Below are positions 53,216 to 62,055 of a stretch of 64,000 nucleotides of DNA, one piece after another; within the stretch, counting starts at the first letter, position 1, and each line of letters begins with the position of its first letter. Both the position numbers and the translations under genes were made by a program. The notes below the pieces were generated by a model that made no database searches, was not told where the DNA came from, and worked only from the letters and a program-made list of their open reading frames with translations. This DNA comes from Clostridia bacterium (GTDB taxonomy: Bacteria > Bacillota > Clostridia > TANB77 > CAG-508), in the NCBI GenBank assembly GCA_017469445.1, contig JAFUGK010000014.1, positions 1-64,000 on the forward strand, given 5' to 3'.

Positions 53216-53230
53216 TTCCCAATTTGGGAC
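53191..53230. repeat. GGGGACG palindrome over the methyltransferase stop
   Basis: CCAAATTGGGAA (53201–53212) and TTCCCAATTTGG (53216–53227) flank the TAG stop. GGGGACGTTT precedes, like the sufU palindrome. Confidence 0.8.
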
Positions 53231-53367
53231 ACATTTTTACGTAATAATCAGTCATTCATGCATTTAAAGTTATGTCAACTAATTTGACTAAAGAATTAAC
53301 ATAATGTTATAATTATAATATAGAGTTAAGTATTCACAAAGGAAAAACGCATAAAGGAGTGATTAAA

Positions 53368-53823
53368 ATGGCAGAAGAAAAAAGTGGGTTTAGGAAAAGA
53401 ATGAAAGAAATTGCTGTATCATTAGGTGTAATGACTGCTGTTACTGCAGGAATGGGAATAGATAATATTTCAGAAGCAGCAAGTAATCCACCACCTAAAG
53501 ATAATAAAACAATTACTCATGTAGATAAAAAGAAAGAATTTAATGAAAAATATAAAGTACAGAAAAGTAACTTAAAGGCAATTCAAATTCCATATAGAGA
53601 AATACGTTGTGCTACTAAAGAAGAAAATGATAAAATGCATAAATTGCAACAGATAGAGCATAATTTAAGAACGGAATTGTTAAGGGCAAAGGAAAGCAAG
53701 GATACTAAAAAATATGAAGAAATAACAATAAAAATAATTGAAATAAAAATGGAAATGGATAAAGTAATGAAACCTATAAGGGAAAGACAAGCTGCAAATC
53801 CAGTAGAAGAAAAAAGTAAATAA
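53368..53823 (+). CDS. Hypothetical exported coiled-coil protein
   Basis: The 151-residue protein has a basic start and a weak hydrophobic segment (EIAVSLGVMTAVTAGMG), possibly a signal peptide. A lysine/glutamate-rich helical region follows. No domain recognised. GGAGTG precedes ATG 53368. Confidence 0.6.
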   Translation: MAEEKSGFRKRMKEIAVSLGVMTAVTAGMGIDNISEAASNPPPKDNKTITHVDKKKEFNEKYKVQKSNLKAIQIPYREIRCATKEENDKMHKLQQIEHNLRTELLRAKESKDTKKYEEITIKIIEIKMEMDKVMKPIRERQAANPVEEKSK

Positions 53824-53919
53824 AAATTTTGGGGACGTTTCTAAAAATTATCAAATTTAGCTAAATCACAAAAAGAATCTAAAGTGATTTGATAATTTTT
53901 AGAAAGGTCCCCAAAATTT
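53824..53919. repeat. Long inverted repeat of the GGGGACG family
   Basis: Arms 53824–53856 and 53887–53919 match over 32 of 33 bp. The left arm holds TTTTGGGGACGTTTCTAAAA. It may terminate the preceding gene. Confidence 0.85.
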
Positions 53920-54074
53920 CTTGTTTTTTCAAATAACCACTTGACAGTTTACAATAATACATATAAAATAATAGTGTATGTTAAAATATAATAGTATAAG
54001 TGTATGTAAATTTAACACAAAAAATTATATATTTATCTGTACATTGAAAATTTAATAAGAGAGGTGTAATTAAT

Positions 54075-55619
54075 ATGGACAACATTTTAATAATTGTAAT
54101 CACCTTCTTAATCTCAGCAGTAATATGCATACCTTTAGGTATGATGTTAAGAAAGAAAACTGCAGAATCTAAAATACAAAGCGCAGAGAGTGAAGCTAAT
54201 AGATTATTACAAAATGCAAAAATAGAAGCAGAAAATCAAAAAAAAGAAGAAATATTTAAAGTAAAAGAAGAAATGCTAAAAGCAAGAAATGAATTAGATC
54301 AGGAGATTAAAGAAAGAAGAGGAGAAGTACAATTACAAGAAAAAAGAATTATTCAAAAGGAAGAAATGTTAGAAAAACGTTCTAGTATGTTAGAAAGACA
54401 TGAAAAAGAATTAGAGCAAAAAAATTTAGCAAATGAGGAGCAAAAAGCAAAACTTCAAGAAATGATTGACAAACAAACAACAGAATTACAAAGAATTTCT
54501 GGGCTTTCTAAAGAAGAAGCTAAGAAACAATTATTAGCTGAATTAGAAAAAAATTTAAATGACGAAAGAGCAGCTATAATTAGAGATTTTGAGGCAAGGA
54601 CTAAGGAAGAATCTGATAAGAAAGCAAGAGAACTTTTAAGTTATGCTATACAAAAATGTGCAGCAGATCATACTTCTGAAACTACAGTATCTGTTGTTTC
54701 ACTTCCAAATGATGATATGAAAGGAAGAATAATTGGTAGAGAAGGAAGAAATATAAAAGCTTTAGAAACTTTAACTGGTATAGATTTAATTATTGATGAT
54801 ACGCCAGAAGCTGTTATATTATCTGGCTTTGACCCATTAAGAAGAGAAGTAGCAAAAATTGCTCTAGAAAAATTAATAGAAGATGGAAGAATACATCCTG
54901 CTAAAATAGAAGAAATGGTTGAGAAAGCTAAAGAAGAAGTAGAAGCTTCTATAAAAGCAGAAGGAGAAAGAGCTGTTCTAGAAACTGGAGTAAATGGTTT
55001 ACATCCAGATATAATTAAACTTTTAGGAAAAATGAAATACAGAACAAGTTATGGGCAAAATGTACTTAATCATTCAATAGAGGTTTCAAATTTAGCAAGA
55101 ATTATGGCAGATGAAATTGGAGCAGATACAAAACTTGCAAGACGTGCAGGACTATTACACGATATTGGTAAAGCATTAGACCATGATATGGAGGGAACAC
55201 ACGTAGAAATAGGTGTAGATATTCTTAAAAAGTATAAAGAAAACGACAAAGTAATAAATGCAGTACAAGCACATCATGGAGATGTTGAGCCACAAACAAT
55301 AGAAGCTGTTTTAGTACAAGCTGCTGATGCAATTTCAGCATCAAGACCAGGTGCAAGAAGAGAAACTCTAGAAACATATATTAAGAGACTAGAAGAGTTA
55401 GAAAGAATTGCAGATTCTTTTGAAGGAGTAGATAAATCTTTTGCTATTCAAGCAGGTCGTGAAGTAAGATTAATTGTTAAACCAGATAAAATATCAGATA
55501 GTGAAATGACAATTTTAGCAAGAGATGTAGCTAAGAAAGTAGAAGATGAAATGGAATATCCAGGACAAATAAAAGTAAATGTAATTAGAGAAACAAGAGC
55601 AATAGAATATGCAAAATAA
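54075..55619 (+). CDS. rny: Ribonuclease Y
   Basis: The 514-residue endoribonuclease has an N-terminal membrane helix ([16 protein letters not shown]), a long coiled coil to about residue 200, a KH domain ([24 protein letters not shown]) and an HD domain ([16 protein letters not shown]). It starts mRNA decay at the membrane. GAGAGGTG precedes the ATG. Confidence 0.97.
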   Translation: MDNILIIVITFLISAVICIPLGMMLRKKTAESKIQSAESEANRLLQNAKIEAENQKKEEIFKVKEEMLKARNELDQEIKERRGEVQLQEKRIIQKEEMLEKRSSMLERHEKELEQKNLANEEQKAKLQEMIDKQTTELQRISGLSKEEAKKQLLAELEKNLNDERAAIIRDFEARTKEESDKKARELLSYAIQKCAADHTSETTVSVVSLPNDDMKGRIIGREGRNIKALETLTGIDLIIDDTPEAVILSGFDPLRREVAKIALEKLIEDGRIHPAKIEEMVEKAKEEVEASIKAEGERAVLETGVNGLHPDIIKLLGKMKYRTSYGQNVLNHSIEVSNLARIMADEIGADTKLARRAGLLHDIGKALDHDMEGTHVEIGVDILKKYKENDKVINAVQAHHGDVEPQTIEAVLVQAADAISASRPGARRETLETYIKRLEELERIADSFEGVDKSFAIQAGREVRLIVKPDKISDSEMTILARDVAKKVEDEMEYPGQIKVNVIRETRAIEYAK

Positions 55620-55623
55620 TTTT

Positions 55624-55657
55624 AATAACCATGTAGATTTATTTCTACATGGTTATT
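55624..55657 (+). terminator. rny terminator
   Basis: AATAACCATGTAGA and TCTACATGGTTATT pair perfectly, followed by TTGCTTTT. Confidence 0.85.
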
Positions 55658-55697
55658 TTGCTTTTGTAATAAAAATGTAACAGAAAAATAAAATAAT

Positions 55698-55788
55698 TGT
55701 AAAAAACTAGCAAACCTTTGCAAGAACTGAGAAAACAAATATATTAATAATTTTATCAATTGACAAATACATATATGAAATATAAAAT
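55698..55788 (+). promoter_or_regulatory. Upstream element and promoter of the surface-protein block
   Basis: TGTAAAAAACTAGCAAACC…TTGCAAGA (55698–55725) matches 16603–16631. TTGACA (55760–55765), 17 nt, TAAAAT (55783–55788) matches the promoter at 16666–16694. Confidence 0.65.
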
Positions 55789-55876
55789 TTAATTATATGT
55801 TAGGCTACTTTGTGCTTAGATAAAAAAGTGCAATTGTAGGGAGAGAGCATTGCTCGTCCAAGGCAATCATATGAGT

Positions 55877-55954
55877 CCGCCAAATCTTAGCCGGCATTGG
55901 ATATTTTCTTTCTCCAAGTATTCGAAAGAAAAATGCAATGCCTACGTTTGGCTA
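55877..55954 (+). ncRNA. 78-nt hairpin RNA repeat, copy 3
   Basis: Stems GCCAAA/TTTGGC (55879–55884, 55947–55952), GGCATTG/CAATGCC (55893–55899, 55936–55942) and TTTTCTTTC/GAAAGAAAA (55904–55912, 55924–55932). It lies in the transcribed leader of the next two genes, downstream of the promoter at 55760. Confidence 0.75.
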
Positions 55955-56017
55955 CTTAAAAACTAAAATTAAGTGAAGTGTCAAAAGGGACATGGAACGG
56001 AAAGGGAGAAAAGAAAG

Positions 56018-56476
56018 ATGAGAAGTGGAGACAAAAAAGCAATAATAATATGTGCAATAGCAATAATAGCAATTATTGTATTACTAATTATAGGAGGAAA
56101 CAAAGGAAAAGAGAAAGGCAAACAAGAAGAACAAGTAATTGAAGAATATGTAGAAGTACTAGCAGATGGTACAAGATTAAATACAAGTGAAACATTAAAT
56201 AAAGATAAAAAACTAGATGATTTAACATTCCAAAATATTCAATTAACAAATTCCAATGGACAATCAGTATTACTTGCAGATGTAACAAATACAGGAAAAA
56301 CGAAAACAGAGTTAACTCTAGTAAATATAATAATACTAGATAAAGCAGGAAAAGAATTAGGTACAGTAGGAGGAATAATAATACCATTAGAGCCAGGACA
56401 AAGTACGCAATTTAATTCAAGTATGACAATGGATTATGCAAATGCTTATGACTTTAAAGTAGTAAAACAAAAATAA
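56018..56476 (+). CDS. Membrane-anchored FxLYD-like protein
   Basis: The 152-residue protein has a basic start and one helix (AIIICAIAIIAIIVLLIIGG). The extracytoplasmic half, LDDLTFQNIQLTNSNGQSVLLADVTNTGKTKTELTLVNIIILDKAGKELGTVGGIIIPLEPGQSTQF, is like the FxLYD/Ig-type small domain. The start at 56018 is the first Met of the basic leader. It precedes the large surface gene by 34 nt and may help its assembly. Confidence 0.65.
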   Translation: MRSGDKKAIIICAIAIIAIIVLLIIGGNKGKEKGKQEEQVIEEYVEVLADGTRLNTSETLNKDKKLDDLTFQNIQLTNSNGQSVLLADVTNTGKTKTELTLVNIIILDKAGKELGTVGGIIIPLEPGQSTQFNSSMTMDYANAYDFKVVKQK

Positions 56477-56510
56477 ATTTATTATCACCAAAGAAAGGAG
56501 AGGCCAGTAG

Positions 56511-59500
56511 ATGGGACATATAAGAAAAAATGCTGGTATAACTTTAATAGCTCTAATAATAACGGTAATAATATTATTAATATTAGCTGGTATTGGACTA
56601 AATACAATAAATAGAGAAAGAGGAATTATAGATAACGCAGAATATTCAGTTAGCGAAAGTCAAAAGGCATCAGACATGGAAAAATTAAGAACATATGAAA
56701 TTAGCTATTTTATGGAAAAACATCAAAAAGCAACACTAGAAAAATTTATTGACTATTTAGATGAAAAAGAAGCAATAGATAAAGATACTGTTGAATATAC
56801 TGATTCACCATCTGCAATAATAACATTAGAAGATGGATATTTATATGAGATTAAAGAAAAAGAAAATAAAGAATTAGAAATTACATTTGAAGGAACAGCA
56901 GGTGAAATAGCACCTGTAATAGAAATATCAATTACAGGAAAATCAACAAGTGAAGCAACAGCAGTACTAACAATAAAAAGAAATACAAATGTAAATATAA
57001 AATACTATATAAAAGAAGAAAATGAAAGTGAGTATACATTAAAAGAAGAAACAAAAAATAGTACATACACATTTACTGGATTAATACAAAATAAAAAATA
57101 TAATATAAAAGTAGTAGCAACAGCATCAAATGGAAAAACAGCAGAAGCAACAAAAGATGTTTCTACTACAGGAATAGTACAACCAGAAGTAACATTTGCA
57201 TATGAGCCAGGAGATTGGACAAATGGAAGTGTAAAAGTAACAGCAACAGCAACAGCAGTAGAAGGAATGACACTATACATAGGAGAAGATGCAACTAACT
57301 GTACAACACCAGCAAGTACAGGAATAACAGTGGCATCAAACAAACAAGTATATGCAGTATTTAAAGATAGTACAGGACAATATGGAGGAGCAGCAACAGG
57401 AAATGTAGATAAAATAGATAAAACGAAACCAGTAGTAGGAACAGTAGAGGTAACAACAAACCAAGTAACAGTAACAGCAACAGATACAGTAGGAGAAGGA
57501 GAAATAAATGCATCAGGAGTAGTAAAATATGCATTAACAACAACAAATAGTGAACCAGCAGCAAGTAGTTTCCAAACAAGTGGAATATTTACAGGAAAAT
57601 CACAAGGAACGCCATATTATGCATGGGCAATGGATAAAGCAGGAAATATAAGTAACGGAAAAGCGACACAAACATCATCAGTAACAAAGCCAGAAGTAAC
57701 ATTTGCATATGAGCCAGGAGATTGGACAAATGGAAGTGTAAAAGTAACAGCAACTGCAACAGAAGTAGAAGGAATGACACTATACATAGGAGAAGATGCA
57801 ACTAATTGTACAACACTAGCAAGTACAGGAATAACAGTAGCATCAAATAAACAAGTATACGCAGTATTTAAAGATAATACAGGACAATATGGAGGAGCAG
57901 CAACAGGAAATGTAGATAAAATAGATAAAACGAAACCAGTAGTAGAAACAGTAGAAGTAACAACAAACCAAGTAACAGTAACAGCAACAGATACAGTAGG
58001 AGAAGGAGAAATAAATGCATCAGGAGTAGTAAAATATGCATTAACAACAACCAATAGTGAACCAGCAGCAAGTAGTTTCCAAGAAAGTGGAATATTTACA
58101 GGAAAATCACAAGGAACGCCATATTATGCATGGGCAATGGATAAAGCAGGAAATATAAGTAACGGAAAAGCAACACAAACATCATCAGTAACAAAGCCAG
58201 AAGTAACATTTGCATATGAACCAGGAGATTGGACAAATGGAAGTGTAAAAGTAACAGCAACAGCAACAGCAGTAGAAGGAATGACACTATACATAGGAGA
58301 AGATGCAACTAACTGTACAACACCAGCAAGTACAGGAATAACAGTAGCATCAAATAAACAAGTATATGCAGTATTTAAAGATAGTACAGGACAATATGGA
58401 GGAGCAGCAACAGGAAATGTAGATAAAATAGATAAAACAAATCCAAATGCACCAACATTAACACCAAGTGGAACAAAATCTGGAAATGACTATACAAGCG
58501 ATATAACAGTAGCGATTACAGATAATGGAGATACATTTGGGGAAATAGACTATATAGAATATTCAGTATCAGGAGCACAAACAGTAGCTACAACAAGAGG
58601 AACAAGTGTAACAATAAATACAGAAGGAATAAGTACAATAACAGCATATGTATATGATAAAGCAGGAAATAAATCATCAGCAGGAGAATTAACAGTAACA
58701 AAGGCATATACAATAAGCTATACATTAAATGGAGGAACACTAGCAACAGCAAACCCAACAAATTACACAGCAGCATCAAATAGCATAACATTAAATAATC
58801 CAACTAGAAATGGATATACATTTAAAGGATGGTCAGGAACAGGACTAACAGGAGATACAAATACAAATGTAACAATACCAGCAGGAAGCACAGGAAATAG
58901 AGCATATACAGCAAACTGGATAGGAGTTGACTACACAATAGGTTATACATTAAATGGAGGAACAGTAGCAACAGCAAATCCAACAACTTACACAGTAACA
59001 ACAAATAGCATAACATTGAATAATCCAACAAGAACGGGATACACATTTAAAGGATGGTCAGGAACAGGCTTAACAGGAGATACAAACAAAACCGTAACAA
59101 TAGCAAAAGGAAGTACAGGAAATAGAACATATACAGCAAACTGGACAGGAAATAGCTATACAGTAGCATTTGATGCAAATGGTGGAAGTGGAACAATGAG
59201 TAACCAAACAGGTTTTGTATATGGAACAAACAAAGCATTAAATCAAAATACATTTAAAAGAACAGGATATGCATTTGCAGGATGGAAGTTAAATAATACA
59301 GGAAATGTAATTGCAGATAAAGCAAATGTAAGTACACTAGTAACCTCTGGAACAGCAACATTATATGCACAATGGGAAGCAAATGCATTAACATTCAACA
59401 ATCAAACAATAACCAAAGATTATAGCACAGTAGCGCAAACCGCAAATGTAACACTAGCAACAAATGGAACAGGAACATATACTTATACTGAGGTATCAGA

Positions 59501-60656
59501 AAAGAGCGGAAGTACAAATACAAGTTATATAAGTATATCAGGAACAACAATAAATATAGCAGCAAGCACACCAGCAAATACATACACATATGTAATAAGA
59601 GCAAAAGATAGTAATTCTGGAAAAACAAAAGATGCAACATATACAATTAAAGTAAACAAAGCAAATCCAACAGTAACACTAAGTGCAACAAGTGGAACTG
59701 TAAATGTTGGTTCAGAAGCAACATTTACAGCAAAACCAAGTGTAGCAGGCAAATGGAATGTAACAACAGGAGATGCAAGATATGTTACAATAAGCAGCCC
59801 AGCAGCAAATGCAGCAGCAACAGCAAATACTGCAACAACAATTAAGTATAAGGGTGTAGCTGCAACAACAACAGCTGTAACAATAACAGTAAAATTCACA
59901 CCAACAGATACAACCAATTATAATGAAGTAAGCAAGACATTTAGTGTGACGAAGGTTAATGCTACAGTATCAGTAACAACCTTAAAAGAAGGAGACTGGG
60001 TAAAATATAATACAGGAGTATCAGGTGTAGGAACAATATCATGTAGAGTATTATATAATGATTCAACACATGGATTGCAGATTATATCAGCAGATATTGT
60101 AGGGTCAGGTATAAGTATGGAAGGTAAGGAAGACTATAATGATGCAATCTCAATATTAAATACAGAAGCAGCAAAATATAAAAATTCAACATATGCATAT
60201 GATGCAAGATGTGTAGGAAGTTATCCAAATGTAAGCTCAAGTGGTACTTTTAGTAATAAAAATAAAGAAGTGGCAGGCCCAATAACATTACAATTTACCT
60301 ATAATGGTTCAACTAGCTTAAATGTAAAGAATACAGACACAAATTATACAACAGACTGGAACAAAATGGGAAGTCTAGGGGAATCAGCTATCAACATAAG
60401 ACCTGCAAGTGATGGCTATTGGTTGGCATCTCGTTATGTGGATTCGCAGACTTATGAAGTTAATTTGTGCGTTCGATATGCGAAATGGAGTGGTGAATTG
60501 AGTTGGGAAAATATATATTCGTGTGCCTCATATTCTGGTGCTGTAAACGTAAATACCTATAAGTATATTCGACCTTGCTTCTCTTTAAAAACCAGCCTAA
60601 ATCTTACAGGAGGAGATGGAACAACAGAAGCAAAAGCATACACATTAGGGACTTAA
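56511..60656 (+). CDS. Giant prepilin-like repeat adhesin with lectin-like C-terminus
   Basis: The 1381-residue protein starts MGHIRKNAGITLIALIITVIILLILAGIGLN, a prepilin-like leader with Gly before Ile. A helical segment follows. Two full copies and a partial third of a 169-residue repeat (507 bp) occupy about residues 225–643. Then come three TLNGG/DANGG Listeria/Bacteroides-type repeats (about 733–957), Ig-like segments, and a C-terminal domain with SDGYWLASRY…IRPCFSLK (about 1300–1363). Codon use shifts there from AGA-type to CGT/CGA/TCG/TGC. A surface adhesin is the likely role; it may be a target of a DGR template elsewhere. Confidence 0.8.
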   Translation: MGHIRKNAGITLIALIITVIILLILAGIGLNTINRERGIIDNAEYSVSESQKASDMEKLRTYEISYFMEKHQKATLEKFIDYLDEKEAIDKDTVEYTDSPSAIITLEDGYLYEIKEKENKELEITFEGTAGEIAPVIEISITGKSTSEATAVLTIKRNTNVNIKYYIKEENESEYTLKEETKNSTYTFTGLIQNKKYNIKVVATASNGKTAEATKDVSTTGIVQPEVTFAYEPGDWTNGSVKVTATATAVEGMTLYIGEDATNCTTPASTGITVASNKQVYAVFKDSTGQYGGAATGNVDKIDKTKPVVGTVEVTTNQVTVTATDTVGEGEINASGVVKYALTTTNSEPAASSFQTSGIFTGKSQGTPYYAWAMDKAGNISNGKATQTSSVTKPEVTFAYEPGDWTNGSVKVTATATEVEGMTLYIGEDATNCTTLASTGITVASNKQVYAVFKDNTGQYGGAATGNVDKIDKTKPVVETVEVTTNQVTVTATDTVGEGEINASGVVKYALTTTNSEPAASSFQESGIFTGKSQGTPYYAWAMDKAGNISNGKATQTSSVTKPEVTFAYEPGDWTNGSVKVTATATAVEGMTLYIGEDATNCTTPASTGITVASNKQVYAVFKDSTGQYGGAATGNVDKIDKTNPNAPTLTPSGTKSGNDYTSDITVAITDNGDTFGEIDYIEYSVSGAQTVATTRGTSVTINTEGISTITAYVYDKAGNKSSAGELTVTKAYTISYTLNGGTLATANPTNYTAASNSITLNNPTRNGYTFKGWSGTGLTGDTNTNVTIPAGSTGNRAYTANWIGVDYTIGYTLNGGTVATANPTTYTVTTNSITLNNPTRTGYTFKGWSGTGLTGDTNKTVTIAKGSTGNRTYTANWTGNSYTVAFDANGGSGTMSNQTGFVYGTNKALNQNTFKRTGYAFAGWKLNNTGNVIADKANVSTLVTSGTATLYAQWEANALTFNNQTITKDYSTVAQTANVTLATNGTGTYTYTEVSEKSGSTNTSYISISGTTINIAASTPANTYTYVIRAKDSNSGKTKDATYTIKVNKANPTVTLSATSGTVNVGSEATFTAKPSVAGKWNVTTGDARYVTISSPAANAAATANTATTIKYKGVAATTTAVTITVKFTPTDTTNYNEVSKTFSVTKVNATVSVTTLKEGDWVKYNTGVSGVGTISCRVLYNDSTHGLQIISADIVGSGISMEGKEDYNDAISILNTEAAKYKNSTYAYDARCVGSYPNVSSSGTFSNKNKEVAGPITLQFTYNGSTSLNVKNTDTNYTTDWNKMGSLGESAINIRPASDGYWLASRYVDSQTYEVNLCVRYAKWSGELSWENIYSCASYSGAVNVNTYKYIRPCFSLKTSLNLTGGDGTTEAKAYTLGT
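57184..58440 (+). repeat. 507-bp tandem repeat inside the adhesin gene
   Basis: Unit starts at 57184, 57691 and 58198 (CAGAAGTAACATTTGC). Units 1 and 2 are nearly identical over 507 bp; the third stops after about 243 bp. Unequal recombination could change the copy number. Confidence 0.9.
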
Positions 60657-60661
60657 CTAGC

Positions 60662-60712
60662 AAAAAAACACAAGACACCTTTCAAAATTTTGAAGGTGTC
60701 TTGTGTTTTTTC
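60662..60712 (+). terminator. Terminator of the adhesin gene
   Basis: AACACAAGACACCTTTCAAA pairs with TTTGAAGGTGTCTTGTGTT with one bulge, then Ts. Confidence 0.9.
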
Positions 60713-60769
60713 TTGATAAAATCTTAACAATATGATAAACTAATTGCTGGAAGAGAGAGTGAATTATAT

Positions 60770-61540
60770 ATGAAGGTTTTAGCAGTAGGAGATATTGTTG
60801 GCTTAACTGGAGTTAAAAAGGTAAAATCAGAACTAAAAAATATTATAGCAAAAGAAAATATTGATTTTGTAATTATTAATGGAGAAAATTCAGCTGATGG
60901 CATGGGAATTACAGAAAAGATCTTTAAAGACTTGCTTGATAGTGGAGCTAATTGTATTACTATGGGTAACCATACTTGGGGCAAAAAAGATATATTTAAT
61001 TTTATTGATGACAAACATCTATTAGTACCTGCAAATTATAATAAAAACTTGCCAGGAAATAGATATGGTATTTATGAATGCAAAGGCAAAAGAATAGCAG
61101 TAGTTAATTTAATTGGTAGAGTAGATATGAATATTTTATCTGATAATCCATTTTTGGTAATAGATGAAATCTTAGAAAAAATAAAAGGGCAAGCAGATTT
61201 AATATTTGTAGATTTTCATGCAGAAGCAACTGCTGAAAAAGTTGCAATGGGCTACTATTTAGATGGGCGTGTTAATGCTATTTTTGGAACACATACACAT
61301 ATACAAACTGCAGATGAACAAATTTTAGAAAATGGTACTGCATACATTACAGATATAGGAATGACAGGACCTAAAAAGTCTGTTATTGGTATGAATATAG
61401 ATGCTTCTATAAAAAGATTTACAACAACACTTCCTGAAAGATATAAATCTGCCGAGGGTGAAGCAATGCTTAATGGGTGTGTGTTTGAAATAAATGACGA
61501 AACCTGTCGAACCATAAATGTTAATAGAATAAAATTGTAG
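60770..61540 (+). CDS. ymdB: YmdB-type metallophosphoesterase
   Basis: The 256-residue enzyme starts MKVLAVGDIVGLTGVK (metal-binding Asp) and has NGENSADGMGIT, GNHTWGKKDI, DFHAEATAEK and GTHTHIQTAD. It is a 2',3'-cAMP-type phosphodiesterase that affects RNase Y in Bacillus. rny–ymdB–spoVS is a conserved cluster, here interrupted by the surface-protein block. Confidence 0.95.
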   Translation: MKVLAVGDIVGLTGVKKVKSELKNIIAKENIDFVIINGENSADGMGITEKIFKDLLDSGANCITMGNHTWGKKDIFNFIDDKHLLVPANYNKNLPGNRYGIYECKGKRIAVVNLIGRVDMNILSDNPFLVIDEILEKIKGQADLIFVDFHAEATAEKVAMGYYLDGRVNAIFGTHTHIQTADEQILENGTAYITDIGMTGPKKSVIGMNIDASIKRFTTTLPERYKSAEGEAMLNGCVFEINDETCRTINVNRIKL

Positions 61541-61677
61541 ATGATGCAGAAATACTTAGTTTGATGGCGAAAACTTTTCCTTTTTTTACCAAAAAACCAC
61601 TAGACTTTTTATTAAAAATGTATTATAAATATAATTGTAACAAATGATACAAAAAATAAAAAGTAGGAGGCAAAGAA

Positions 61678-61941
61678 ATGGAAGTTTTAAAAATTTCATC
61701 AAAATCAAATCCAAATTCAGTGGCAGGAGCAATAGCTGGATTGGTAAAAGAAGCACAAAGGGCAGAAATGCAGGCAATAGGAGCAGGAGCACTTAACCAA
61801 GCTGTGAAGGCAATAGCAATTGCAAGAGGATTTGTCGCACCGGCTGGAGTAGACTTAGTATGCATACCAGCTTTTGCAGAAGTTCAAGTGGAAGGAGAAG
61901 ATAGAACTGGCATTAAGTTGATTGTTGAATCTAGAAAATAA
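61678..61941 (+). CDS. spoVS: Stage V sporulation protein S
   Basis: The 87-residue Alba-like protein starts MEVLKISSKSNPNSVAGAIAGLVKE and is highly conserved through …AVKAIAIARGFVAPAGVDLVCIPAF. It acts in sporulation and also occurs in non-sporulating relatives. AGGAGG precedes the ATG. Confidence 0.97.
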   Translation: MEVLKISSKSNPNSVAGAIAGLVKEAQRAEMQAIGAGALNQAVKAIAIARGFVAPAGVDLVCIPAFAEVQVEGEDRTGIKLIVESRK

Positions 61942-61957
61942 TAATTAATTTAAATAG

Positions 61958-61996
61958 GGGGCTTTAAATTTATTTAAAGCTCTCTTTGTTTTTTCT
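61958..61996 (+). terminator. spoVS terminator
   Basis: GCTTTAAA and TTTAAAGC flank TTTA, followed by TCTCTTTGTTTTTT. Confidence 0.75.
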
Positions 61997-62055
61997 TGAA
62001 AAATTTTTAAATTTAGTGTATGATAGGAATATAATTTTATTAAAAGGAGTTTATA

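Noticed and set aside
6762-54060. Shared ACATTGAAAATTTAATAA at 6769 and 54043
   Set aside because: It resembles an AT-rich leader motif, but two occurrences with different contexts are too little to call.
57005-59917. Long antisense ORFs across the adhesin and other surface genes
   Set aside because: They are Leu- or Val/Ser-rich shadows of an A-rich repetitive coding strand, without ribosome sites or domains.
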